This document shows, one piece after another, positions 1 through 7,787 of a stretch of 64,000 bases of DNA (position 1 is the first letter of the stretch; each line of letters starts with the position of its first letter). Source of the stretch: G020348385 sp964538085 (lineage in GTDB: Bacteria > Acidobacteriota > Aminicenantia > Aminicenantales > Aminicenantaceae); assembly GCA_964538085.1 (NCBI GenBank), contig CAZIDF010000003.1:1-64000 (forward strand), given 5' to 3'. Position numbers and translations under genes: made by a program. The notes beneath the pieces are model-generated. The model had not been told where the DNA came from and searched no databases. It saw only the letters and a list, made by a program, of their open reading frames with translations.

Positions 1-36
1 GAAGTACCTAAACACTCATTCAGTATTTCATTGTCT

Positions 37-828
37 TTAAGTGCCAATCAATTTTTTCTCGATAAGTCCTTCTAACTTCCCTAAAACAAATTCATAGTGT
101 GGAAGATCTTTAATTTGTTTTGTTAATCTTATCTGCCAGTTTTGCCTATAATCCTCATTTTTTATGGCGCTTAAAAGGTTTGGATAGTGGATATCATAGC
201 CGATTTTCTTGTTGAATCCTTTTTTTATTTTCTCTGTGTCAAGGTCCGATCTTAGAAGATACCATAAATCGTAAAGGTCGCGCGGTTCATTATCAACGTC
301 TAAAATTCTACATATTTTATCAACAGCAACAGATTCTAATGTATAAATTCTGAGCTCGGCCTTTTCACCTTTAAATGCTTCATAAGCAAATAAAATCCGC
401 TTATTCAGAGTAGGAGGGATATAACTATCTTTCAATACATCTATTTTTAATTCCTTAACTGCTCTGATTTCCGGAATGATGTCATAGCTAATAAATAACT
501 GAAGTCTGTCGCTTTCAGACTCAAAGCGTTTACTCAAGTTATAAGGGAATTCCAAATTTATTTTATCAATTATATTTCCCATTTTTTTTACATAGTCTTC
601 AAGATTTTCTGTGTGCTCGACTAAAAAATCCAAGTCTTCTGAAAACCGATAATCAGAAAAATATATTTTCCTTAGGGCCGTCCCCCCACGAAAAATAAGT
701 TTTTCTCTGAACTTGCTATCTTTTGCCATATAGCACAGCAGAAGTTCAATAAAATAGTCCTTTTCTATAATCTCAGGCGGCACCCCCGCAATTTCGGCTA
801 GTCTTTGACTTTGAAAATAATTAATCAT
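37..828 (-). CDS. AbiEii/AbiGii-family nucleotidyltransferase toxin
   Basis: Toxin of a type IV toxin-antitoxin (AbiE) system. Family members are nucleotidyltransferases that inhibit growth and can abort phage infection. The core nucleotidyltransferase signature is visible: an RGGTALRK glycine motif at residues 47-54 followed by R-x-S-x-D-L-D at 61-67, with the metal-binding aspartates expected at D65 and D67. The length (263 aa) fits the shorter members of the family. It starts 6 bp after the stop codon of the AbiEi-like antitoxin gene, so the two form one operon with antitoxin first, the normal abiE order. Family assignment is strong. Which nucleotide or target RNA it uses cannot be told from sequence. 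Confidence 0.88.
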   Translation of the reverse strand: MINYFQSQRLAEIAGVPPEIIEKDYFIELLLCYMAKDSKFREKLIFRGGTALRKIYFSDYRFSEDLDFLVEHTENLEDYVKKMGNIIDKINLEFPYNLSKRFESESDRLQLFISYDIIPEIRAVKELKIDVLKDSYIPPTLNKRILFAYEAFKGEKAELRIYTLESVAVDKICRILDVDNEPRDLYDLWYLLRSDLDTEKIKKGFNKKIGYDIHYPNLLSAIKNEDYRQNWQIRLTKQIKDLPHYEFVLGKLEGLIEKKLIGT

Positions 829-834
829 AATAGT

Positions 835-1656
835 CTATCGCCTTATCAAGTTTAAGATTTGATCTTGACCAACATTATCGATAAGGCGCCATTTATTTTT
901 ATCAATTCTTTTTTCTGACAAATTTGGATCGAATTTATCATAGCGTTCCTTTACAAATTCTCTTAATTGGCCTGTCAATTCTGGTTTTTTAATATCGAAA
1001 ATTTCTAAAATATATCCTAAGCGCTTAGCGACGACATTCTTATTGTGTTTTTTGATATAATCCTTCAACTTACTGTAGTCTATTTTTTCCCTAACCAGCC
1101 AGATTCCTTTGGCAGCTTCAGTTATGCCTCCACAGTATTCAGGATGGGTCAAAGCGTCGACAATTGTCTTTTCTCTATCAGATATGCGTACCTTCTCATT
1201 TGAAGTAATCCACTCATCCTTAATTCCCCAAATAGACTTTTCGTTTACGAAAACAAAAACTAATTTATCTCTCATTTCATAAGGCACAACCTGTCTTTTC
1301 GGAGTAGCGACAAAAATCTTCAGCAGAGGCTGAGTCAACATGCCCCAGTAATGCATGGCACTGTAAAAGGCTATATAATATTTTTCAGAATTAGCGACTT
1401 CTCTGCCTGCTACGAACCAGTTTCCCAGATATTGCTCTACCCTGCCTAATTGCTGAGGTATAATTAAAAACTTCCCGGCTTTTAAGCGGGTTATCACCTT
1501 TCTTTTGACTAATTCACTCAAAAGGTCAGTCGTTTCATTATATCCTTTTCCAAGTATCCTCTGAGTATCACTGATTTTGAATATTGCCTTATTTTCTTCA
1601 TAAAGCATGCTGATTAAATGGGAACTGACGTGCCCCAATGTTTTTTTGTTGGCCAT
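835..1656 (-). CDS. AbiEi-family antitoxin / transcriptional regulator
   Basis: Partner antitoxin of the adjacent AbiEii toxin. Residues about 8-65 look like the winged helix-turn-helix domain of AbiEi antitoxins, and the remainder (about 75-270) resembles the AbiEi C-terminal domain. Known AbiEi proteins repress their own promoter through this N-terminal domain and neutralise the toxin. The start codon at 1656 is preceded by a plausible ribosome site (AAAGGTAG). An excellent sigma70 promoter lies just upstream (1677-1706). Sequence similarity in the C-terminal part is judged only by eye, so the family call rests on the HTH plus linkage to the toxin. Confidence 0.82.
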   Translation of the reverse strand: MANKKTLGHVSSHLISMLYEENKAIFKISDTQRILGKGYNETTDLLSELVKRKVITRLKAGKFLIIPQQLGRVEQYLGNWFVAGREVANSEKYYIAFYSAMHYWGMLTQPLLKIFVATPKRQVVPYEMRDKLVFVFVNEKSIWGIKDEWITSNEKVRISDREKTIVDALTHPEYCGGITEAAKGIWLVREKIDYSKLKDYIKKHNKNVVAKRLGYILEIFDIKKPELTGQLREFVKERYDKFDPNLSEKRIDKNKWRLIDNVGQDQILNLIRR

Positions 1657-1676
1657 TTTATCTACCTTTTATGTAA

Positions 1677-1706
1677 ATTATACAGTATTAAATCCTGCAA
1701 TGTAAA
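1677..1706 (-). promoter_or_regulatory. Promoter of the abiE operon
   Basis: On the minus strand there is TTTACA at 1706-1701, an 18-bp spacer, and a perfect TATAAT at 1682-1677, ending 21 bp before the antitoxin start codon. The motif ATGTAAA occurs twice (1671-1677 and 1700-1706), covering the -10 edge and the -35 box, which is where an autoregulatory AbiEi antitoxin would bind. The promoter call is strong; the operator call is inference. Confidence 0.65.
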
Positions 1707-1813
1707 CATAAATAGTCGTTTATTTGAAGGATTGTTTGTGCGTTCAAAAAAATGAGGTGACAGTATCAAGACTATTTGTGAGTGACTCACATTGAGTTTG
1801 CATCTAGCGGGAA

Positions 1814-1981
1814 TTATTTTGCTGCCGGCAGGTTCATCTTGCGCAGGAGGTCATGGAAACGCGGGTTGTCACTGAGGAGATCCTGTAAAATACTATGATC
1901 TAGCCCCAGATAAGGCATGTTGGGATCTCCGATGTCAGAGCTACCCACAGATTCAATTTTGAGATGTCTCAAGCGACACGC
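1814..1981 (-). pseudogene. Relic: C-terminal end of a TPR/TolB-type protein
   Basis: A 55-codon open stretch with no proper start ends in a TAA at 1814-1816. It translates to a tail containing GDPNMPYLGL, then NPRFHDLLRKMNLP. This pattern (GDP-x-MPY, then DPRF-x-LL-x-KMNLP) is the usual C-terminus of large HTH or kinase-linked TPR proteins common in Acidobacteria-type genomes. An in-frame TGA at 1982-1984 closes it upstream, and nothing resembling the rest of such a protein remains. It occupies most of the 370-bp gap between the AbiE operon and the lipoprotein gene. The family assignment is from memory of the motif. Confidence 0.5.
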
Positions 1982-2052
1982 TCACATAAGGTTCAACATT
2001 TCAGCATGAAATAAACGGACATCAAATTGAACAGGGCCAAGGCTCTTATTCA

Positions 2053-2682
2053 TCACAAGGGATTCTTAACCGTTATTGAGGCAAGATCCTGAATCATCAG
2101 GTCGAACACATCTCTGGCCCTGCATTCATCGGTAACCGGGTAGGCGTCGAGCAAATTCCTGTAGGAATCACCGGCGGCCTCGTCGAAGCCCAGTTCGAGA
2201 AAAATAAGATTCATTCGTCCTTCCACAAGGAAGACATTGCGATTCCCTTGATAAAAATCCCAGCAGATACCGATTTTATCGAGGTCGATTAGTCTTTTGA
2301 ATTCATTTTGACGGATGATCTCTGGTTTGAGCTCATCCTGCTGAACCTGCATAATAACGTTCTGGGATGATCCCCAGGAAAGTGTTTCCTTATCGAACCG
2401 ACTAAAATTGCTGAAATAGTAAATGAGGCCTCTTTTTTTATCCTTATGAGCACCTGTAAAAACGCCTGCGATGATTTCATTTGCGCGATCGTATGACTTT
2501 CGCATCTCCTCTTTCATCGACAGGTGGTAAGATTTCATCAAGAATCCGGATGGAGGGGGAGGAGCCTCCACAGGTTCCGGTTCCGGCAGAACCTCGGGGC
2601 CAGTAGCACAGCCTGCCATCAATGCCAAAATCAGTATAATGGGATACATATACTTTCTAATTTTTTTTAACGTGTCATTCAT
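2053..2682 (-). CDS. Hypothetical lipoprotein
   Basis: About 209 aa, function unknown. The ORF is open to 2799, but the ATG at 2682 gives a classic lipoprotein signal: basic start, hydrophobic stretch, then the lipobox LMAGC with the modified Cys near residue 24. A proline/glutamate-rich linker follows, then a mixed globular domain (residues about 50-209) that I do not recognise. The first 39 codons of the longer reading are not signal-like, so the shorter start is preferred. It probably sits at the periplasmic face of the inner or outer membrane. It is flanked by a relic gene on one side and vapBC on the other, with no operon partner. Confidence 0.6.
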   Translation of the reverse strand: MNDTLKKIRKYMYPIILILALMAGCATGPEVLPEPEPVEAPPPPSGFLMKSYHLSMKEEMRKSYDRANEIIAGVFTGAHKDKKRGLIYYFSNFSRFDKETLSWGSSQNVIMQVQQDELKPEIIRQNEFKRLIDLDKIGICWDFYQGNRNVFLVEGRMNLIFLELGFDEAAGDSYRNLLDAYPVTDECRARDVFDLMIQDLASITVKNPL

Positions 2683-2862
2683 CTCAACATCTCTCGTGGC
2701 TTTCGATCTTAATAGGAACTTATTCTCTGCGATGAAACAGTTTAGTAGAATTTGTGTCTGAAGTCCACGTTCAGCTTGAGGTGATGAGCTTTGAGACATT
2801 TCCGCAGGTTCATTCGTTTCTTAAATTGAAAGACAAAAAGATCTCTAGTCTCCAAGAAGAAT

Positions 2863-2894
2863 TATGTGTATAATATGATTAATTTATACACATA
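2863..2894. promoter_or_regulatory. vapBC promoter/operator palindrome
   Basis: A perfect 11-bp inverted repeat (TATGTGTATAA at 2863-2873, its complement at 2884-2894) with a 10-bp spacer lies immediately before the vapB ribosome site (AGGAGA). A TATAAT -10 box (2869-2874) overlaps the left arm. VapB and VapBC complexes are known to autorepress through such palindromes, so this is very probably the operator. Confidence 0.75.
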
Positions 2895-2904
2895 GGAGAC
2901 TGAG

Positions 2905-3099
2905 ATGAGGACCAATGTCGTGATCGATGATCAACTGATGAAAGATGCTCTTAAGATATCCGGATTCCGTACAAAGAAAGCGGCTATTGAAGCCGGTTTG
3001 AGACTCCTTGTCAAATTCAGCCGGCAAGAAAAAGTGAAAAATTTTCGGGGAAAACTTAAATGGAGCGGCGATTTAGACAAAATGCGGACGGACAAATGA
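2905..3099 (+). CDS. vapB: VapB-family antitoxin
   Basis: A 64-aa antitoxin. The N-terminus (MRTNVVIDDQLMKDALKISG) is the ribbon-helix-helix DNA-binding fold typical of VapB: a beta strand of alternating hydrophobic residues followed by two helices with TKKAAIEAGLRLLV. The C-terminal 20 residues are basic and probably wrap the toxin. It is preceded by a good Shine-Dalgarno (AGGAGA) and by an 11-bp palindromic operator. Its TGA stop overlaps the ATG of vapC in an ATGA junction, so translation is coupled. Confidence 0.88.
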   Translation: MRTNVVIDDQLMKDALKISGFRTKKAAIEAGLRLLVKFSRQEKVKNFRGKLKWSGDLDKMRTDK

Positions 3100-3488
3100 T
3101 ACTGGTTGATTCTTCTGTTTGGATCGCTTACTTCAACGGAATGATTAATCCTCAAACCGATTGGCTGGATTCTGCTCTTGGGAGAGAATTAATCGTTGTA
3201 GGGGATCTCATCCTGGCTGAAATCCTTCAGGGTTTCAGGAGCGATCGTGATTTTAATAAAGCTAAAGAATTATTATCGCATTTCAGATTCATGGAGATGC
3301 TGGGTCGAGAGTTAGCTATAAAGAGCGCAGAAAATTATCGCTTTCTCAGAAACAAGGGAGTGACTGTTCGCAAAACCATCGATGTCATGATCGGAACATT
3401 CTGCATTCACCACAACATATCTCTTCTGCATGATGATCAGGATTTTTATCCTCTTACAAAGCACTTGGGATTAAAAACCGTGACATGA
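3096..3488 (+). CDS. vapC: VapC-family PIN-domain ribonuclease toxin
   Basis: A 130-aa PIN-domain toxin, the usual VapC length. The acidic residues that hold the catalytic metal are in place: D5 in ILVDSSVW, E42 in LAEILQG, D96 in TIDVMIG, and an acidic cluster near D113-D116. VapC toxins cleave tRNA or rRNA; the target here is unknown. The start at 3096 is chosen because its ATG overlaps the vapB stop and leaves the conserved MILVDSS N-terminus. An upstream in-frame ATG at 3060 lies inside vapB. Confidence 0.9.
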   Translation: MILVDSSVWIAYFNGMINPQTDWLDSALGRELIVVGDLILAEILQGFRSDRDFNKAKELLSHFRFMEMLGRELAIKSAENYRFLRNKGVTVRKTIDVMIGTFCIHHNISLLHDDQDFYPLTKHLGLKTVT

Positions 3489-3584
3489 TTAATTTCGTGC
3501 CAGCCTTTGCTTGGCATCCTCGAGTTCCGTTATCCACAGGTCAGCATCCTGACCGAGGTTGTAAGGAATCACTGGCTGAGTCAA
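3489..3584 (-). pseudogene. Possible short gene relic
   Basis: A 31-codon open frame on the minus strand ends at a TAA touching the vapC stop codon. It encodes LGQDADLWITELEDAKQRLARN, which reads like a genuine helical protein end rather than noise. There is no start codon or ribosome site and a stop lies directly upstream (3585-3587). It may be the tail of a gene interrupted when the vapBC module arrived. The rest of the gap to 3743 shows nothing else. Low confidence. Confidence 0.22.
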
Positions 3585-3743
3585 CTAAAGGTCTCGGCGC
3601 CGCGACCCATTTTGGCAATCCGGGCTAAAAACGATGTCAAGGCCGGCTAAATGCAGAAGGGTCAAAACCGCCTATATCATTTTAAAATAGACTGTGATAC
3701 ATTTTGTTTTTCTTATCTGGAAAATGATTGAGGAGATGTCGTT

Positions 3744-4922
3744 ATGAATCAAAATCAAGGTCCTTCCACTCGTTCGGTTCACCTGGGCAGCGAAATAGAT
3801 CCTGCTACAGGTGCCCTCATACCCCCTATCATCCAGAATTCGGCTTTTTGTTACAAGGATTTGGATCAATGGCGTGCGGTGGCTCTAAAGCAGGTTCCCG
3901 GCCATATCTACAGCCGCAACGCCAATCCAACAACCGAAACCTTTGAAAAAAGAATGGCTGCATTGGAGGATGCAGAGCAAGCTGTAAGCTTTACTACCGG
4001 GATGGCCGCGATCAACACAACTTTGTTCGCATTGCTGGACGCAAAAAAACGGGCAGTTACGGTGAGAGACGCTTATGGCGCGACGTACCTCCACTTCACA
4101 CAAATTTTACCCCGTTTTCATGTGGACTGTGTGGTTTGTGATACAGACGATTCAAAAGGGATCGAGGCAGCCATAGAAAAGGGATGTGATCTCTTATACT
4201 TGGAAACCCCGACCAACCCGACTCTGAAAGTGCTTGACTTAGAAAAGTTGATCGCTATTGCACACCGGGCTGGAGCCGTTGTGGCGGTGGACAATACCTT
4301 TGCCACTCCGATCAACCAGTCTCCTTTTGCTTTAGGAGCAGATGTCGTCATCCACAGCGCGACCAAGTACATTTGCGGACATGGCGATGTGCTGGGCGGA
4401 GTCGTCTGCGGCGGCAAAGATATCATGGAAAAGATTTACCGCTATCACGAATTGACCGGGCCCTCTCTCGATGCACACTGTGCTTTTTTGCTGCTGCGCA
4501 GTTTAAAAACCTTGGGGCTGCGGGTAGAACGACAGAATGAAAATGCCATGGCTATCGCCCGTTTCCTCGAAAAACAACGGCAGGTCGAACGGGTTTTTTA
4601 CCCGGGATTAGAAACTCATCCGGGCCATGATATTGCCAAAAAACAGATGAGCGGGTTCGGGGGAGTGCTCAGTTTCGAGCTCAAAGGAGGTTATGAAGCG
4701 ATAAAACGCTTCCTGCCCCAGCTTAAATATGCCTATATGGCAGCCAATCTTGGCCAGGTGGAAACCATTGTGGGGCCACCCTCCACTACCAGTCATGTGG
4801 AATTAACAGCAGAGGAGAGAAAAGAAGCCGGAGTGCCAGAAGGCTTGATCCGTTATGCCGTGGGCATCGAGGATAAAGAGGATTTGTTGGCTGACCTCGA
4901 AGCGGCTCTAAAGGCTATTTAG
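3744..4922 (+). CDS. PLP-dependent trans-sulfuration enzyme (Cys/Met metabolism family)
   Basis: A 392-aa enzyme of the fold-type I Cys/Met metabolism PLP family, the usual length. The PLP-binding lysine is K208 in the SATKYICGHGD motif. D183 (VDNTFATP) would hold the pyridine nitrogen, and Y56/R58 (YSR) and Y111 (YGATY) are at the expected positions. The family covers cystathionine gamma-synthase, cystathionine gamma-lyase, methionine gamma-lyase and O-acetylhomoserine sulfhydrylase; I cannot separate these by eye, though a lyase acting on cystathionine or methionine is a fair guess. A clear ribosome site (GAGGAG) precedes the start. It appears to be monocistronic. Confidence 0.88.
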   Translation: MNQNQGPSTRSVHLGSEIDPATGALIPPIIQNSAFCYKDLDQWRAVALKQVPGHIYSRNANPTTETFEKRMAALEDAEQAVSFTTGMAAINTTLFALLDAKKRAVTVRDAYGATYLHFTQILPRFHVDCVVCDTDDSKGIEAAIEKGCDLLYLETPTNPTLKVLDLEKLIAIAHRAGAVVAVDNTFATPINQSPFALGADVVIHSATKYICGHGDVLGGVVCGGKDIMEKIYRYHELTGPSLDAHCAFLLLRSLKTLGLRVERQNENAMAIARFLEKQRQVERVFYPGLETHPGHDIAKKQMSGFGGVLSFELKGGYEAIKRFLPQLKYAYMAANLGQVETIVGPPSTTSHVELTAEERKEAGVPEGLIRYAVGIEDKEDLLADLEAALKAI

Positions 4923-5007
4923 CCAGGCTGTATTCCTTAAGCCGGCAAATAACTGTCCTTCACAAGCGACAAGGATGGGAGCAAGAGCAGAGAGGGTATT
5001 TACTGGA

Positions 5008-5403
5008 ATGAAGATTAAAACTTTAGGCGTTGGATTTATTTTGCTGGCATTGATTGGCTGTGCCTCTGTGCATCGAGATGATCCGATCGAGATCTTCCAG
5101 AAAACCCAATCCTTTAATAATCGGTCTTTCGATGTTGTCTGGTCAGCAACGATAAAATCTATCGATGAAATGGGATTTGTGGTCAGGAAAGCGACAAAAA
5201 ATATCGGTCTCATCCATGGCGAGGCAAGAATGAATCCTGATCTTCAATTCTTACCTCCACTTATCAATGTCATAATCAAGGCAGAAAACAATAGGATCGA
5301 AGTGAATTTACACATCGAGTTGCCAGGCCAAAGAGATGAAACCGGGAGAAGAAGAACTTACGCCAATCGGTTCTTCAAGGCCTTGAGAAAAAATTTAAGA
5401 TAA
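5008..5403 (+). CDS. Small hypothetical lipoprotein
   Basis: About 131 aa. The ATG at 5008 gives a lipoprotein signal peptide with lipobox ALIGC. A frame open from 4975 adds 11 residues with no signal character, so the shorter start is used. After the Cys, a small alpha/beta domain contains FNNRSFDVVWSATIKSIDEMG, a pattern seen in several small outer-membrane-associated lipoproteins in which a strand is followed by an amphipathic helix. No function is assigned. It lies 54 bp upstream of the MBL-fold lipoprotein gene and may be cotranscribed with it. Confidence 0.6.
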   Translation: MKIKTLGVGFILLALIGCASVHRDDPIEIFQKTQSFNNRSFDVVWSATIKSIDEMGFVVRKATKNIGLIHGEARMNPDLQFLPPLINVIIKAENNRIEVNLHIELPGQRDETGRRRTYANRFFKALRKNLR

Positions 5404-5457
5404 GAAGTATCTTTGGAGATATTTTTGGAAGAGAAAGCCATGATGGAGGGAAAGACC

Positions 5458-6237
5458 ATGAAGAAAAATAATTTACTTCTTCTTAGTTTGTTTGTTTTGC
5501 TATTTCTTCTAATCTCTTGCTCTAGATCGGAAGACCTGGTCATCCTGCATCAGGTGACAGGACCGGTCGATACGAACTGTTATCTTTTGTATGATGCCGA
5601 CAGCAAAGAAGCTGCGCTTATCGATGTCGGAGGGCCAATCGACACCCTATTGGAACACATCAAGGATAACGATCTCCACCTTAAATACATTTTTGCCACC
5701 CATGTTCACATGGACCATGTGGAAGGAGTCCCCCAGTTACAAGAAAAGTTCCCTGATGCCCTCCTTTGTTACAACAAAAAAGATTATGAAGATTTCCTCA
5801 TTTCCATTGATTGGATGGAAGAATCTTTTCCAGAAGATGTAGCCGAAATGAAAAAATCTGCGGAGTTTAGAAAGTGGTTCGAGTACGACATGTCGATTTT
5901 CAAAGAACCTGACATCTATTTGGAGGATAATCAGGTCTACAAGCTGGGAAACCAGGAGATCCGGACATTCCTTTCACCCGGCCATTCGTCGGGCAGTATT
6001 TGTTTTCATGTGGGAGATGTTTTGTTCTCGGGCGATGTCCTTTTTTACAGACAGGTCGGCCGGACCGACTTATTGGGAGGATCGAAGGAGGACATAGTGA
6101 AATCCGTGCGGAGACTGTACAGAGAGCTGCCCGATGAGACCAAAGTTTATCCAGGCCACGGGGAATTCACGGATATCGGAACAGAAAAGACCGAGAATGA
6201 AGAAGTCACGATAGATGTTGTGACGATAAAGAATTAG
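5458..6237 (+). CDS. MBL-fold metallo-hydrolase, lipoprotein (GloB-like)
   Basis: A 259-aa metallo-beta-lactamase-fold hydrolase of the hydroxyacylglutathione hydrolase-like group. The dinuclear metal motif H82-x-H84-x-D86-H87 (THVHMDH) is intact. Further expected metal-ligand motifs (PGHSSGS, GDVLF and YPGHG) follow. The ATG at 5458 is chosen because GGAGGG lies 8 bp before it and it gives a lipoprotein signal ending LLISC (C21). The frame is open from 5413. The enzyme is therefore probably membrane-anchored in the periplasm. Substrate is unknown; thioester or persulfide hydrolysis would fit the subfamily. Confidence 0.82.
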   Translation: MKKNNLLLLSLFVLLFLLISCSRSEDLVILHQVTGPVDTNCYLLYDADSKEAALIDVGGPIDTLLEHIKDNDLHLKYIFATHVHMDHVEGVPQLQEKFPDALLCYNKKDYEDFLISIDWMEESFPEDVAEMKKSAEFRKWFEYDMSIFKEPDIYLEDNQVYKLGNQEIRTFLSPGHSSGSICFHVGDVLFSGDVLFYRQVGRTDLLGGSKEDIVKSVRRLYRELPDETKVYPGHGEFTDIGTEKTENEEVTIDVVTIKN

Positions 6238-7572
6238 CTAAGGGACGTTATCACGAATTGAAACCTTGGTTGGCTGGTCCACCCATGCCTTGCCATCATA
6301 GTACAAGATTTTGTCTCGTAGCTCGCTTCTCACTTTATCCTGCAACCAAGACATGGTCGTTTGCGTGTTATAGAGGGTCTCATACTTCATCTTGAAAATA
6401 TGACTCAAATTTATGGAATGTAATGAAAAATCTTTGTTGAATTCAAAGTACAGGTGAGAAACTCTCATGTACACCAATATTTTTTGGTTCTTCTGGAGAT
6501 CGATCGAATTGATACTTCCGATATCGTCTTCGGCTTTGTCCACTTCTGTTCTCGGCAAAAGCACATAAAAAAGCTCTGCGCCCGTCGAGAGTTCGGAGCA
6601 TCTGTATTCTTCTGTCTGGGGAGATCCTCCGTGGATATTTTCAGGATCTAATACGAGGAGGCATCCCTTTCTGTACTCGTTGTTTGTCCCGCCTAAAATG
6701 ATTTCCTCTTTCCCATCACCATCGATATCTAAAAAACCATAATCGATCAGGTAACCTGAATGCCAGTATTCCCCGATTATTCTGCCCTCCGCATCGAGCA
6801 GTGCTATTTGATTCGGGTAGTGATTTTTGTGCCGGGAAATAACAAGAATCTCACAGGTCCCATCACGGTCGAAATCGTACAGATCGAATCCTTTGATCCT
6901 GTAATCATTGGAGTAAGTCGTTGTCCCGAATTTAATTTCTCGTCCTGCTTCGAAACGCCACATTTCTTTTCCTGCAGCATCGAAACAAATGAGGACCCCT
7001 TCTCCGAATTCATTTTGCGTTTGAGTCGAAAATAGAATTTCAGGTTTTTGATCAGCGTTTATGTCTTTTATGATGAGATGGGGCAGTTTTCTCTCGCCGT
7101 CCTCATCTATACGCTTGTATTGGAAATGCTTCATGTATTCATTTTGAGCGCAGAGATTTTCTATCCCCGTTTCATAGCGCCACAGGGTGTTTCCCCGGGT
7201 GTTTTGAATGACGAGTTTCGAATTGTCGATCTGAAAATGGGCTGGGGTTTTCGGCACAAAAACCTTCGTGATCCAACCGATCGAGATTAAAACGGCAGAA
7301 ATCGCCACTGTCAGCAGGATGGGGAATAATGTCGACTTTTTGAAAAATCGCTTTTCAGCGATCTCTGTTCTTTTCTGGTCTGTGGATTGCAGCCACTCAT
7401 TCAGGTCTTTTTTGAAGGCGATTATGCGCGGTCTTTCTCCCTCTCCGATTCGTCTGACCGGCAGACTGAGCTGTTTTTCCCATCTGCGGCATGTGCGGGG
7501 ATCGCAACCTAAATAGGCGGCAATCTCTTTCCATGACTGAAGAATCTCTCCGTTTTGGCTGGTTTCGTTCAT
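6238..7572 (-). CDS. Membrane-anchored HTH regulator with FG-GAP/VCBS sensor
   Basis: A 444-aa single-chain regulator. Residues about 10-65 are a MerR/excisionase-like helix-turn-helix (SWKEIAAYLGCDPRTCRRWE). A single transmembrane helix follows at about 83-106, then an extracytoplasmic domain with calcium-loop-type FG-GAP/VCBS motifs (DINADQKPEI, DFDRDGTCEI, DIDGDGKEEI) that should form part of a beta-propeller. The N-terminal half has the same layout as the HTH-TM-TPR protein at 9631-11457. The target genes are unknown. It is tail-to-tail with the MBL gene with zero bases between stop codons. Confidence 0.7.
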   Translation of the reverse strand: MNETSQNGEILQSWKEIAAYLGCDPRTCRRWEKQLSLPVRRIGEGERPRIIAFKKDLNEWLQSTDQKRTEIAEKRFFKKSTLFPILLTVAISAVLISIGWITKVFVPKTPAHFQIDNSKLVIQNTRGNTLWRYETGIENLCAQNEYMKHFQYKRIDEDGERKLPHLIIKDINADQKPEILFSTQTQNEFGEGVLICFDAAGKEMWRFEAGREIKFGTTTYSNDYRIKGFDLYDFDRDGTCEILVISRHKNHYPNQIALLDAEGRIIGEYWHSGYLIDYGFLDIDGDGKEEIILGGTNNEYRKGCLLVLDPENIHGGSPQTEEYRCSELSTGAELFYVLLPRTEVDKAEDDIGSINSIDLQKNQKILVYMRVSHLYFEFNKDFSLHSINLSHIFKMKYETLYNTQTTMSWLQDKVRSELRDKILYYDGKAWVDQPTKVSIRDNVP

Positions 7573-7634
7573 CGAGCCAGATAAGTATATAAAAGAGGAT
7601 ACCCATTTTCAAGGGTGACGAGAAGCTGAAAGTG

Positions 7635-7663
7635 AGGCATTTTTTTAGGGCATTTGAGGGCAT
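7635..7663. repeat. Three short direct repeats upstream of the HTH/FG-GAP regulator
   Basis: The hexamer (A/G)GGCAT appears three times at 7635-7640, 7648-7653 and 7658-7663, the last two exactly 10 bp apart. The set lies about 65-90 bp upstream of the regulator start codon at 7572, so it could be an autoregulatory binding site. The repeats are short, so chance is possible. The rest of 7573-7787 shows no gene. Confidence 0.3.
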
Positions 7664-7787
7664 TAGCGGACAAAACGCCAGTTGGCATTGACATCCATTC
7701 ATTTCATCCCCCATCATAATAAAGCCCCCGGTGCTATTCTTGAGGGAATGGATTCAGCGGGTGTTAGCATCAGGGGGGTTGGTGCTG

